Below, piece after piece: positions 26,554-35,400 of a stretch of DNA of 64,000 bases. The position numbers and the translations under genes were made by a program. The notes below the pieces were generated by a model that worked only from the letters and a program-made list of their open reading frames with translations, was not told the DNA's origin and searched no databases. Position 1 is the first letter of the stretch. Every line of letters starts with the position of its first letter. This DNA comes from Arcticimaribacter sp002477625 (lineage in GTDB: Bacteria > Bacteroidota > Bacteroidia > Flavobacteriales > Flavobacteriaceae): NCBI GenBank assembly GCA_943846665.1, contig OX044358.1, positions 248,001 to 312,000 on the forward strand, in the 5' to 3' direction.

Positions 26554-27482
26554 TGAGACAAGTATTTTTATTTTTTGGACTATTGTTTTGTGTGAGCTTT
26601 TCTTTTGCTCAACAAGACTCGAGTTTTAGCCACTACATGTTCAATCAACAAATCATTAATCCTGCTTATGCAGGTGCACGTGGATTGACTAGTTTTACAT
26701 CAATTGTTCGTTCTCAATGGTCTGGTATCGAGGGAGCTCCACTGACACAAACATTATCCTTTAATACGCCTATTACTTCTAAAAAATTAGGGTTCGGACT
26801 GAGTGTTTTAAATGATAAAATCGGACCGATTAGCACAACATCTTTTGACATTGATCTTGCATATCACCTGCGTTTGAATAGAAAAGATCATCGCCTTTCT
26901 ATTGGATTAAAGGCTGGTGCATTGGGTTATCTTTTGGATTCAGATAAAATTAACACATCCATATCTGGTGACCCTTCGTTTGAATCCGATTTAGATCGAA
27001 AATTAATTCCTAATATTGGCTTTGGACTTTATTACTATACTCAAAATTTTTATTTGGGATTTGCAGTTCCAAAGCTGATAGAAAGCAAAAGTTTTGAAAT
27101 CGAACGCCACGCATATTTTCTTGTAGGCGGTCTATTCAATATTAATAAGAATTTTATGCTGAAACCCAGCTTGATGTATAAGCAAACGAAATCAATTGCA
27201 GCATTTGATGCTTCAGTTCTAGGAATTGTTAACGAACTGTTTTGGGTTGGAATTCAGGTAAGAAATGTTGTTGATACAATTAATTTTAAACCAGCCAATA
27301 ATCTCGGTACAACAGCTCTGTTTGGCTTAAGTCTAGGAGATCGATTTTCAGTAGGATATTCCTATGGAATTCCATCTTCAATGACTAATAAAGGTTTCAA
27401 TACATCAACACATGAACTCATGCTACGATTTGATTTATCCGCAAGAGTAAAAGGGTATTTACGTTCTCCAAGATTCTTTTAA
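26553..27482 (+). CDS. PorP/SprF-family T9SS membrane protein (partner of adhesin A)
   Basis: A 309-residue outer-membrane beta-barrel protein with signal peptide (MRQVFLFFGLLFCVSFSFAQ) and the family start DSSFSHYMFNQQIINPAYAG. Further motifs are SIVRSQWSGIEGAPLTQTLSFN, KIGPISTTSFD, and the closing ELMLRFDLSARVKGYLRSPRFF. PorP/SprF proteins sit next to type B CTD substrates; SprF is needed for SprB secretion or attachment in Flavobacterium johnsoniae. The start codon overlaps the adhesin stop (TGATG), implying translational coupling and a dedicated partnership. Confidence 0.93.
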   Translation: MRQVFLFFGLLFCVSFSFAQQDSSFSHYMFNQQIINPAYAGARGLTSFTSIVRSQWSGIEGAPLTQTLSFNTPITSKKLGFGLSVLNDKIGPISTTSFDIDLAYHLRLNRKDHRLSIGLKAGALGYLLDSDKINTSISGDPSFESDLDRKLIPNIGFGLYYYTQNFYLGFAVPKLIESKSFEIERHAYFLVGGLFNINKNFMLKPSLMYKQTKSIAAFDASVLGIVNELFWVGIQVRNVVDTINFKPANNLGTTALFGLSLGDRFSVGYSYGIPSSMTNKGFNTSTHELMLRFDLSARVKGYLRSPRFF

Positions 27483-27484
27483 CT

Positions 27485-29650
27485 ATGAAAAAAAAACTCC
27501 TTACATCCGTTATTCTCCTTTTTGGAACACTTAGCTTACTGGGGCAAGAAGAAAACACCCGGCTTGTTTCTGAGAATTGGGGTGATTACTATTTTGTTAA
27601 TCAAAATTACGAAAAGGCAGTAAACTTTTATGCTCGTTTCAAGGATTCTATCCGTATCGATACCAGACGAAATTGGGCTTTAGCACTAAGTGCAATGAAT
27701 AAAAAGTCCGAAGCCAAAACACAGTATGCTATTGTTGCCAATTCTGTTGAAGCTCAGGTTGAAGATTATTATGTATATGCCGGCTTATTGTACGATGAAA
27801 AGCAATTGGCTATGGAGTACAGAGATAAATCGTTTCGTTTGCCTTGGTCAAAACCGAGCCTCTTTGAAAATGACAGTTTATTATTCAAAAAACGTTTTGA
27901 TCAAGAAGCTTACTCAATTAATTCTCTGAAAGGTAATACTAAGCGTTCTGAGTTTGGTATGCTGTTCTTAACAGAAGAAGAAAAAAGTACTGTCTTTTAC
28001 TTGTCTGAACAAGACAAATCAAAGGCAAGCAAAAAAGTTTTGAAACGCATCAAAACGGATTATCCAATTTATAATTTTCACGAAGGTGTCTTTGATAAAA
28101 CTAGTTTCACATTATCTGAGCAGGAAGATATCAGCAATTCAATAAATTCACTTTTTCAAGAAGGACCTGCCAGTTTTCATGAGGCATCAGGCCAATTGTA
28201 TTTCACTAGAAGTGCAGATGAATTGGATAAAAAGAAAACGGTTCAATTGAATTTGTATCAAATTCAATTATCTGATTTGAATCAGAATAAAACACCAACC
28301 GCATTGCCGATTAATGTAAATGAATTTTCGACGATGCATCCTAGTGTTAACGCTGCTGGTACGGAATTGTATTTTGCTAGCGATCGTCCTGGTGGTTTTG
28401 GTGGGATGGATTTATATCGTGTGAATATTGAGGCTGGAGTTTTTTCAGACCCTATTAATTTAGGAGCAGACATTAATACCGTTGGGGACGAAGTTTTCCC
28501 ATTTGCTTATAGCGATCAGTTTATGTTTTATTCTTCTAAAGGGAAAGAAGGAGCAGGAATGATGGATGTTTATTTAGCTGAGAATCGATTTGAGAACCGA
28601 TGGAAAACCCATCTTCTCGGAGCTGGAATTAATTCTGATGAAGATGATTTTTCTTTTGGATTGAATGAAAACCTGGCACTTGGATATTTTGCATCGAACA
28701 GAAAAGGTGGCCAAGGCGCAGATGACTTGTATGCATTTGATTTTGACCCTACAATTCATGGTATTCAAGATCGTTATGAATATACTCCGTCAGACACCTT
28801 AGTTGTTGCGCTTAATCATGTCCTGGTCAATGACCAATTGAATTTAGAGCAACAAGACCCGTTACAACGTTTGATTAAAAAAGAAGCTGAACTCACCTTA
28901 CCGCCAGCTTTTGGAACATTGGAATTGAATAAAAACGGATCTTTTTTATACAAGAACACACAACCTACTCAGGCGAAAGATTCTTTTGCATACAGATTAA
29001 CCAGTGACAAAGGAACTTCAGAACCCATCTGGGTAAATCTCGATCGAGCATCGGTAGACAAAGAAGATCTTAATCCAATAGTAGCAGATGCATTTTTGCC
29101 TATATTCTATAATCTTGATGAGAGCTCAATTTTAACAACCTATCTGGATCGAGTTAATGAGGTTGTAGCGGTTATGCAGGCGAATCCAACCCTAGAGGTT
29201 GAGCTCAGCTCTTTTACGGATTGTAGAGGGTCTTTGGAGTATAACCTGGCTCTTTCGAGTCGTAGGACTCAAGCCATTATTGACTATGTACAAGAACGTA
29301 TCTCGAACCCGCAACGTATTTATGGAAAAGGGTATGGAGAAGATGTTGTAAATAAAGGCTTCAAAAAAGATTATGCTTTAGTTGTTGGAAGTTTTCGAGA
29401 ACCTAGTAATGCTACAATTTTATTAAATCAATTGAAAAGAAAAGGGTTTAATCCAATCTTACAAGTTGCTGATTCCAGTATTAGAGTACTTGTCTCCCAG
29501 CAAGATTCTAAAGCAGGTGCTAGACAAGTTAAAGAGGAGTTGAAAGAAATTGGAGTCGACACATGGATATTAATCAACCCATGTATTCAGGTTTCAGAAG
29601 AAGTGCACCAGCAAAAAAGAAGAACAGATTTTAAGGTCGTTAGACTTTAA
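27485..29650 (+). CDS. OmpA-family protein with PD40-like propeller, Ig/VCBS-like domain and a SPOR domain inserted in the OmpA domain
   Basis: 721 residues with signal peptide. The order is: TPR-like helices (~30-130); WD40-like PD40 repeats (FHEASGQLYFTRSAD, LYFASDRPGGFGGMDLY, GYFASNRKGGQGADDLYAF; ~225-420); an Ig/VCBS-like module with FGTLELNKNGSFLYKN (~440-525); then an OmpA peptidoglycan-binding domain. That domain begins IFYNLDESSILTTYLDRV and runs to IYGKGYGEDVVNKG at ~625. Here a SPOR domain is inserted (~629-698, DYALVVGSFREPSNA). The OmpA fold then resumes with CIQVSEEVHQQKRRTDFKVV. OmpA binds intact peptidoglycan and SPOR binds glycan strands lacking stem peptides at division sites. 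It follows SprF after 2 bases and probably anchors the adhesin complex to the wall. Confidence 0.87.
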   Translation: MKKKLLTSVILLFGTLSLLGQEENTRLVSENWGDYYFVNQNYEKAVNFYARFKDSIRIDTRRNWALALSAMNKKSEAKTQYAIVANSVEAQVEDYYVYAGLLYDEKQLAMEYRDKSFRLPWSKPSLFENDSLLFKKRFDQEAYSINSLKGNTKRSEFGMLFLTEEEKSTVFYLSEQDKSKASKKVLKRIKTDYPIYNFHEGVFDKTSFTLSEQEDISNSINSLFQEGPASFHEASGQLYFTRSADELDKKKTVQLNLYQIQLSDLNQNKTPTALPINVNEFSTMHPSVNAAGTELYFASDRPGGFGGMDLYRVNIEAGVFSDPINLGADINTVGDEVFPFAYSDQFMFYSSKGKEGAGMMDVYLAENRFENRWKTHLLGAGINSDEDDFSFGLNENLALGYFASNRKGGQGADDLYAFDFDPTIHGIQDRYEYTPSDTLVVALNHVLVNDQLNLEQQDPLQRLIKKEAELTLPPAFGTLELNKNGSFLYKNTQPTQAKDSFAYRLTSDKGTSEPIWVNLDRASVDKEDLNPIVADAFLPIFYNLDESSILTTYLDRVNEVVAVMQANPTLEVELSSFTDCRGSLEYNLALSSRRTQAIIDYVQERISNPQRIYGKGYGEDVVNKGFKKDYALVVGSFREPSNATILLNQLKRKGFNPILQVADSSIRVLVSQQDSKAGARQVKEELKEIGVDTWILINPCIQVSEEVHQQKRRTDFKVVRL

Positions 29651-29661
29651 TAGATTTTTCA

Positions 29662-30041
29662 TTAGCTGGTTTCATGGATCGTCTTTTTTCTCTGTAAAAA
29701 ACAAATCCGACCCCTTTCACCTGAGTGATGTCCATCTACCTGATTTGTCAAAACGTATTGAAATTTATTTGAGAAATCTATTAAAGAAGCATCAACTTCG
29801 AAAGCTTCTTTTTCAGTTAAACCATGTCTAATTATAACGTGTTTTATTTTTAAACCTTTATCAATTATAGCTTTAATTCTTTCAGATTTTAAAGAAGAAT
29901 CTGAACTAAGCTTTACTCCTTTAGCATGCTGAAAACTCGGTCTCCAAAACCTTTACCAATATAGAAAGGAACATCTTCATATGGATCAATCAATCCATAA
30001 ACATAAAAACCTAATTTTGAAATTGAAAGCTCATCAAACAT
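29662..30041 (-). pseudogene. GIY-YIG nuclease-family protein (COG3680-like), frameshifted
   Basis: Starting at ATG 30041 (minus strand) the frame reads MFDELSISKLGFYVYGLIDP, then PFYIGKGFGDRVF. This carries the YVY and YIG parts of a GIY-YIG domain with the conserved Gly and Arg. The frame then hits a stop. Adding one base in the A-run at 29942-29945 restores QHAKGVKLSSDSS, followed by GLKIKHVIIRHGLTEKEAFE (with the catalytic-type Glu), LTNQVDGHHSGERGR and a stop at 29662-29664. The restored protein (~126 residues) also ends earlier than usual after the GHHS motif, so both a frameshift and a 3' truncation are likely. It is a relic lying between the two adhesin clusters. Confidence 0.75.
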
Positions 30042-30246
30042 TTACAATAATAATTTATTTGAATTTACTAAAATACTGATTTATTATTTCAAAAAATCTT
30101 TGTACCAAATAGTGTTAAGGTGCTTTGGGGACAGTTGATTAACATTATGAGTAGAATAGTCCTTACTTACACCTTACTACTAACTGTTTAAAATTATAAC
30201 AACATTTGATGATGGAGTGTCACCAAACGTCACAAAATTCTATCGT

Positions 30247-30381
30247 TTAGTTGTTACTTTTAATATTATTCTTAATTTCAAGTAACTCTTCTTTTGTATA
30301 TCTTTTGTTCTTCCAATACATCTGAACATCACCTTCTGGAATTACTAAATTTTGAAAAAAAGCTTTTTCGTTATTATCCAT
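30247..30381 (-). CDS. Small hypothetical protein (44 aa)
   Basis: ATG 30381 to TAA 30247-30249. The peptide begins MDNNEKAFFQNLVIPEGDVQ and ends in a charged helix (YTKEELLEIKNNIKSNN). Its codon pattern and balanced composition look more protein-like than the surrounding spacer. No family is recognised. It lies upstream of the broken GIY-YIG gene on the same strand, so it may belong to the same decayed unit. Confidence 0.35.
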   Translation of the reverse strand: MDNNEKAFFQNLVIPEGDVQMYWKNKRYTKEELLEIKNNIKSNN

Positions 30382-30464
30382 AATTACTAATTAAACCGTA
30401 AATCTAAATTTTATTACTTATCGCCATCTTTTTAACATAAAATGAATTAGTTGAAAATTAATTT

Positions 30465-30502
30465 ACACCTGACATTTATTCAATTACAGGTGTGGTTTTT
30501 TT
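30465..30502 (+). terminator. Terminator-like hairpin
   Basis: Arms ACACCTG (30465-30471) and CAGGTGT (30487-30493) with a 15-base loop are followed by GG and seven T. It could terminate + strand read-through from the cluster A operon, although that operon ends ~800 bp upstream. Confidence 0.4.
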
Positions 30503-30731
30503 AATTCTTATTTTTATAAAAGCTGACTTTTTATTTGTTTATTGAGGAGTTAAATTAATGTATTATTTGATTTAATTAATTACTACATTACTACTTCATA
30601 AGGTTTGAGGATAATCATGATTCGAGTCCTTTCTTTTGTTTGTCAAAGCTTATTTTCATTATCTGACTTTATTTTGGATAGATATAAGGAAAAGCCTAAT
30701 TAAAAAGCCTATTCTTTGATTAGGGGATAGT

Positions 30732-30875
30732 TTATTGAGTTTTCTTGTATTTAACTTGGTGATTACTTATAATATCCTTTAGGAGGTCTCCAAGCTCCCA
30801 TGTAATCCTATTGACTGTCCCTTTATGTCTTTCAGCCTTTTTAATTCCTTTGTATTTACTAGATAATTTATTCAT
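30732..30875 (-). CDS. Small ORF (47 aa), unknown
   Basis: ATG 30875 to TAA 30732-30734. It is a very basic peptide starting MNKLSSKYKGIKKAERHKG and ending HQVKYKKTQ, with no recognised domain. Its start sits in a 17-base stretch identical to the junction where the giant adhesin B1 gene ends and its SprF begins (40507-40523), so it may be a fusion of an operon remnant with unrelated sequence rather than a gene. Confidence 0.25.
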   Translation of the reverse strand: MNKLSSKYKGIKKAERHKGTVNRITWELGDLLKDIISNHQVKYKKTQ

Positions 30876-31140
30876 CGTTCATTTCCGTCCGCTATAAGGC
30901 TTCATTCTTGGGGCCTATTTTCCTCACAATCTCTATTGAGTACTTTGTTGAAACAGTAGTTTGCTTTCAATTTTTTGTCTATAAAGGGTTTGTTGAAAAA
31001 ATCAAATTGTTACATAAAATAATAACGTATTCACACATTCACTAAAAAAATACCCCCCTAACTATCTATTAATAAAAGTATTGAGGTCAAACAGCATTCC
31101 AACAAATTGAAAAACCGGTTATTCAGAATGTAAAAAAGCT

Positions 31141-32457
31141 TTACTCAGCTAAGTACCAAGCCTCTAGTTCTAGGGTCTGGGTAAGGAAGTAATATAATTT
31201 CATTGCTTTACGTTTCGATTCAAACCTTCCATAAGCAACCCTGTAATAACCTTCAGGACTTTGTTTTGCTAATGAAGCCTCATCAAATCCTTCTCCTTTA
31301 AGCTTGTCAAGCATTTTTAAGGCATTGGATTTTTCACGAAAACTCCCTGCAATTACACTAAAGAAATCTCCAGCAACATTTTCCAGACCAGTGTTACCCT
31401 TCGAATTTTCAACAACATTAAGTTCTGAAGCAGCCACCTCTCCCATATCAAAAGAAGCTACCTGTTCGTTAGTTTTGATTTTTTCTTGAGTAACTTCTAG
31501 AGACTTTAAACGCTGGTGATTATAAGAATCTTCTTTTGTGTTTGTAGAGTTTTGAGAAAAAGTTGGACTTACTAAACCAAGCGGTGATTCTTCATTTTTA
31601 TTGGAAGTCATTTTGCTTTCTACTAATACTTTATTTTCCTCGGGGCAACCCTTATTAGCTTTCTCGCCAGATAGATTTGGGCATATATCCTCAAGATCAG
31701 GAATACCATCACTATCACTATCCGGACAGCCTTTAAACTCAGGAAGTCCAGGAATTTTAGGACACTTATCTTTTCTATTAATTATTCCATCACTATCTTT
31801 ATCTCTATCTCCAAGACCTAAGTATATAGATGATTTGTGTCTTAAATGGGTTATCCCATTTTCATCAATCGCCTTATTGAAAGAGGAAGAAATTTCAAAT
31901 CCAAAGTGATTCGTGATTCTGAACTGTACTCCCAAGCCAGGCGATAGGGTTCTTGAAAAGTACTGGTTGAATGGAATTATATCTCCAAACAAACCCCTAT
32001 CGATTCCAGAAATACCGTAACCTAATTTTAAAAATGGCCTTACTTTTTTTGTAGAATAGAATGTTTTCTTGACGAAAATCTCCCCCGCATAGAAAGGGAA
32101 ATCAATATTATCTTGACCTTCAATTTTTTTTATTCTATTAATAGATATTTCAGTACCAAAGTATAAGCCCTTGTATATCAATTTTGAAATTGAGACTGAC
32201 GGCCCACCAAGATTCCAGTGGTCGGATACATTGAATAAGTCTTCAAAAAATTCTCCTTGAGGGAAGTAAGGGGTATCTACTTTTGACCCAATAGGATAAA
32301 GGTCGACAGCATCGAAACTAGCAGATATAATCCATTTATTCTCATTGTATTGAGAAAATAAATTTGTGCTAATCGATAAAAGTAAAATAATTACGTATGT
32401 TTTAACATCAACAAAAGTGACAAATTTTAAATCTTTAATTACAATTCTTTTGTTCAT
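31141..32457 (-). CDS. Outer-membrane barrel protein with TSP3 repeats and C-terminal SPOR domain
   Basis: 438 residues from ATG 32457 (MNKRIVIKDLKFV); the frame is open to 32490, but that start lies inside the preceding gene. A signal peptide ends near LFSQ. Residues ~30-205 form an OmpA-like beta-barrel (alternating strands, GLYFGTEISINR, PFLKLGYGISG). TSP3 repeats follow at ~209-275 (DRDKDSDGIINRKDKC, DSDSDGIPDLEDICP), then a polar linker, then a SPOR domain at 364-438 (DFFSVIAGSFREKSNALKML ... YYRVAYGRFESKRKAMKLYY). In typical proteins of this layout an OmpA peptidoglycan-binding domain follows the TSP3 repeats; here SPOR replaces it. It is the last gene of cluster B, 8 bases after adhesin B2. 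Confidence 0.85.
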   Translation of the reverse strand: MNKRIVIKDLKFVTFVDVKTYVIILLLSISTNLFSQYNENKWIISASFDAVDLYPIGSKVDTPYFPQGEFFEDLFNVSDHWNLGGPSVSISKLIYKGLYFGTEISINRIKKIEGQDNIDFPFYAGEIFVKKTFYSTKKVRPFLKLGYGISGIDRGLFGDIIPFNQYFSRTLSPGLGVQFRITNHFGFEISSSFNKAIDENGITHLRHKSSIYLGLGDRDKDSDGIINRKDKCPKIPGLPEFKGCPDSDSDGIPDLEDICPNLSGEKANKGCPEENKVLVESKMTSNKNEESPLGLVSPTFSQNSTNTKEDSYNHQRLKSLEVTQEKIKTNEQVASFDMGEVAASELNVVENSKGNTGLENVAGDFFSVIAGSFREKSNALKMLDKLKGEGFDEASLAKQSPEGYYRVAYGRFESKRKAMKLYYFLTQTLELEAWYLAE

Positions 32458-32465
32458 ATTATGAA

Positions 32466-35400
32466 TTACTTGTAGGTGAGGTAAAGCCATCCCTTTTTTA
32501 ATTCACCTGTTTGAATAATCTCCACAATAAAATAATAAGGACCTGCTGGCAACAATTTCCCAGTCTCTTGAAATAAGCCATTCCAATCATTCTGATATGC
32601 TTTTTTACGAAAAACTAATTGCCCATTTCTATTGTATACAGAAACCCTTGAGTTAGGGAAGTTTTCAATATTTATAATTTTCCATGTGGATTCAGACCCA
32701 GAAGAGCCTGGAGTAATAAGTTGTGATACCATAATTAAATCATCATCTATTCCATCTCCATTTGAATCAGGATCACAATCGTTTCCAATTCCATCCATAT
32801 CATCATCTAATTGGCTGGGATTGGCTACATTGGGGCAATTATCGAATTCATCTGGAACACTGTCCAGATCGGTGTCTCTTTGCTTTACAACAAACTCAGC
32901 ACTTATTGATGATGAGGTATAAAAATTTGTGCTTTCCATATAAGCTGTAATATTACATGTGCCTATCCCAACAATAACTATTGTTGTTCCAGATACAATA
33001 GCAACTTCAGGATTATCACTTACATACCTAATTTCTCCTGCTCTTGAGATAGTTGGAGGGGTAATTTCAAAGTCATCTTCATAAACAAACTTTTCAGGAA
33101 TAGAAAAATCAGAAAGTTCGGTTGAAGCAGGAATAACAGTTATTACCCTATTTGCTATTGTAGGATTATAAAATTGGTTTCCTTCTTGCTGTGCAGTAAT
33201 ATATACCTGTCCAAGATCGGTAAAATAAAGAACGTTATTTTCTAATGAGCTACTAGTCATGCCCTGTTTATTAACACTAACGTTTAGATTAGAGTCAGAA
33301 AAAGGATTTATTGGAATCGCGATATTTTCCGAATAAGGAATCTCCAAGGGAGGTTCAGGGTTAAAAGTTATATTCTGATTTAACTTAACTACATCTAATG
33401 AAAAGTGTAATGTGGCAGGGTAATGATTTGGGTGATCATTTTCTACAGTGAAATATGTTAGGGAGACTATTCCGGTTTGACTATTTGTAATTAGCTCGTA
33501 ATTCCCTAATGTACCTGAAATAGTAGCTGCGGATCCCGGCGCAATCTCAATATAAACTGGTGCACCTGAAGTTGATGACGCGGATATTGGTATAGATGTA
33601 AAATCCTTAAGTGGGGTTTGATTAGGGAGCTCTGAGGGGATTATTGCCTGATTATCTTTTAATATGTCAAAAACTACTTGAATAACTGCATCTTGATAAT
33701 AATCAGATCCCACGAATTTAGCACTTAAAAGTACTCTTCCAATTTTATTAAAGTTTAAAGTCTTGCCTATGAAATTTGCTGTTGACAAACTTGACGATGT
33801 ATATCGTATTTCACCATCATAATCGGATGGATAGGTTGGCTCTTTTAATTCAAACTGACCAATTGAGAACGCTTTTTTAAGACTCGACTCATACCATGAA
33901 ATATCAAAAGGAGCCCCATTTACTGTCAATATCATAGTTGCTGATCCTGAAGCATATTGAGATGTTTCGCTTTGATTTACTGTCACTGTAGTAGTTCCAC
34001 GTCTTATAATACTTACAGTGTTCCCACTAATTGTAGCTATTGAAGGATCTGCAATAGAGTAAGTAAATGCCCCATTACTGTTAGAGGTTGCGGCAATATT
34101 AAAATCCGGATCTTCAAATTCTTTTGTTATATCGTTAAAGATTATAGTTGGAGCTTGCTTATTTACGGTCATTGTAGTACTTCCAGAAATACTTAAATAA
34201 TTTTCAGTTTCATCTATATTAATGCTAACGCTTGTCTGACCAATACCAACAATAGATAACGAGCTTCCCAAGGAATTAGCAATTGAAGTGTCTGAAACAA
34301 TAAATGTTTTATTACCGCTGCTGTTAGTTGTAACATTAGGGGTAAAATCTGAGTCCCCATAGTTTTTAGTAATTTCTGGGAAGTCTAAAGTTGGTGTTGC
34401 TTTGTTGACTGTTAGACTAATCACTTTTGATACTGGGGAATAAAAATCATTAGAGGCTTGACTGACAGTTATATTGGTTGTTCCTGCATTTAAAATGCTT
34501 AAAATATTTCCACTTATTGAACCAATTGTTCCATCACTAATAGTAAAAGTAAAGCCTCTGTCTGAAACGGATGAGGAGGCAGTCAAGGTAAAAGCTGGAT
34601 CACCGTAAGTCAATACAATATCATTTGCAGCGATATTCACGCTCTGTTGGTTAATCGTTAGCGTCATATTTGAGCTACCTGAAATACATGAGCCATTATC
34701 TTGACTTGCTGTAACAGTTGTAATCCCAGATTTTAAAATAGTAATCTGACCACTAGATGCATTTATTGTCGCAATACTTGTGTCAGCAATCGAATAGGTG
34801 ATAGGGATTCCTGATTGATTAGATGAAGCTGTTACTGTAAAATTTGAATCCCCAAATGTTTTTGTAACATCATTAATGGAAAGTACTACTGAATTTCCTA
34901 TACATCCTGCTCCCCAGGTGGGGTTAGTTCCACCAAGATTACCAAAATTTAGAGGGGAAGGTGCGTAATCTACTGCTGGATCTGTAACTGTAGCAACGCA
35001 CCAATTAGAAAGATCCTGATTAATTAGGGTTTGATAAAACATATAAGTCATATTTGTCGCACTGGAAGTATCCCAACAACGTAATGATCCACCTCCATTA
35101 TTGAATTGCCCTGTTTGATCAAACATTTGCCTCAAGTTTGTAGCACTCGAAACGTCCCAGTCGGATAGATCTTGATTAAAAAGACTATTCCTAAACATTG
35201 CCCTAAAGTTTTGGACTTTGCCTACATTCCAGTCCCCTATATCTTGATTGAAATCCATCGCATCAGAAAGACTAAAATTTCCCGTAGTACCAAACATAAA
35301 TTCCATGGTTGTTACGTTAGAAGTATCCCAATTATTTAGAGGCTGATCAAAAATAAATGCTTTATAAAACATATATTCCATGGTTGTTACGTTAGAAGTA

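Larger units (their letters stand above)
29651..31140. other. Gene-poor zone between two convergent adhesin clusters
   Basis: About 1.5 kb with no large intact gene. It contains a broken GIY-YIG gene (29662-30041, -), a 44-codon ORF (30247-30381, -), a terminator-like hairpin (30465-30502), and a 47-codon ORF (30732-30875, -) preceded by a 17-base match to the adhesin B1/SprF junction. The rest is AT-rich spacer. Confidence 0.7.
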
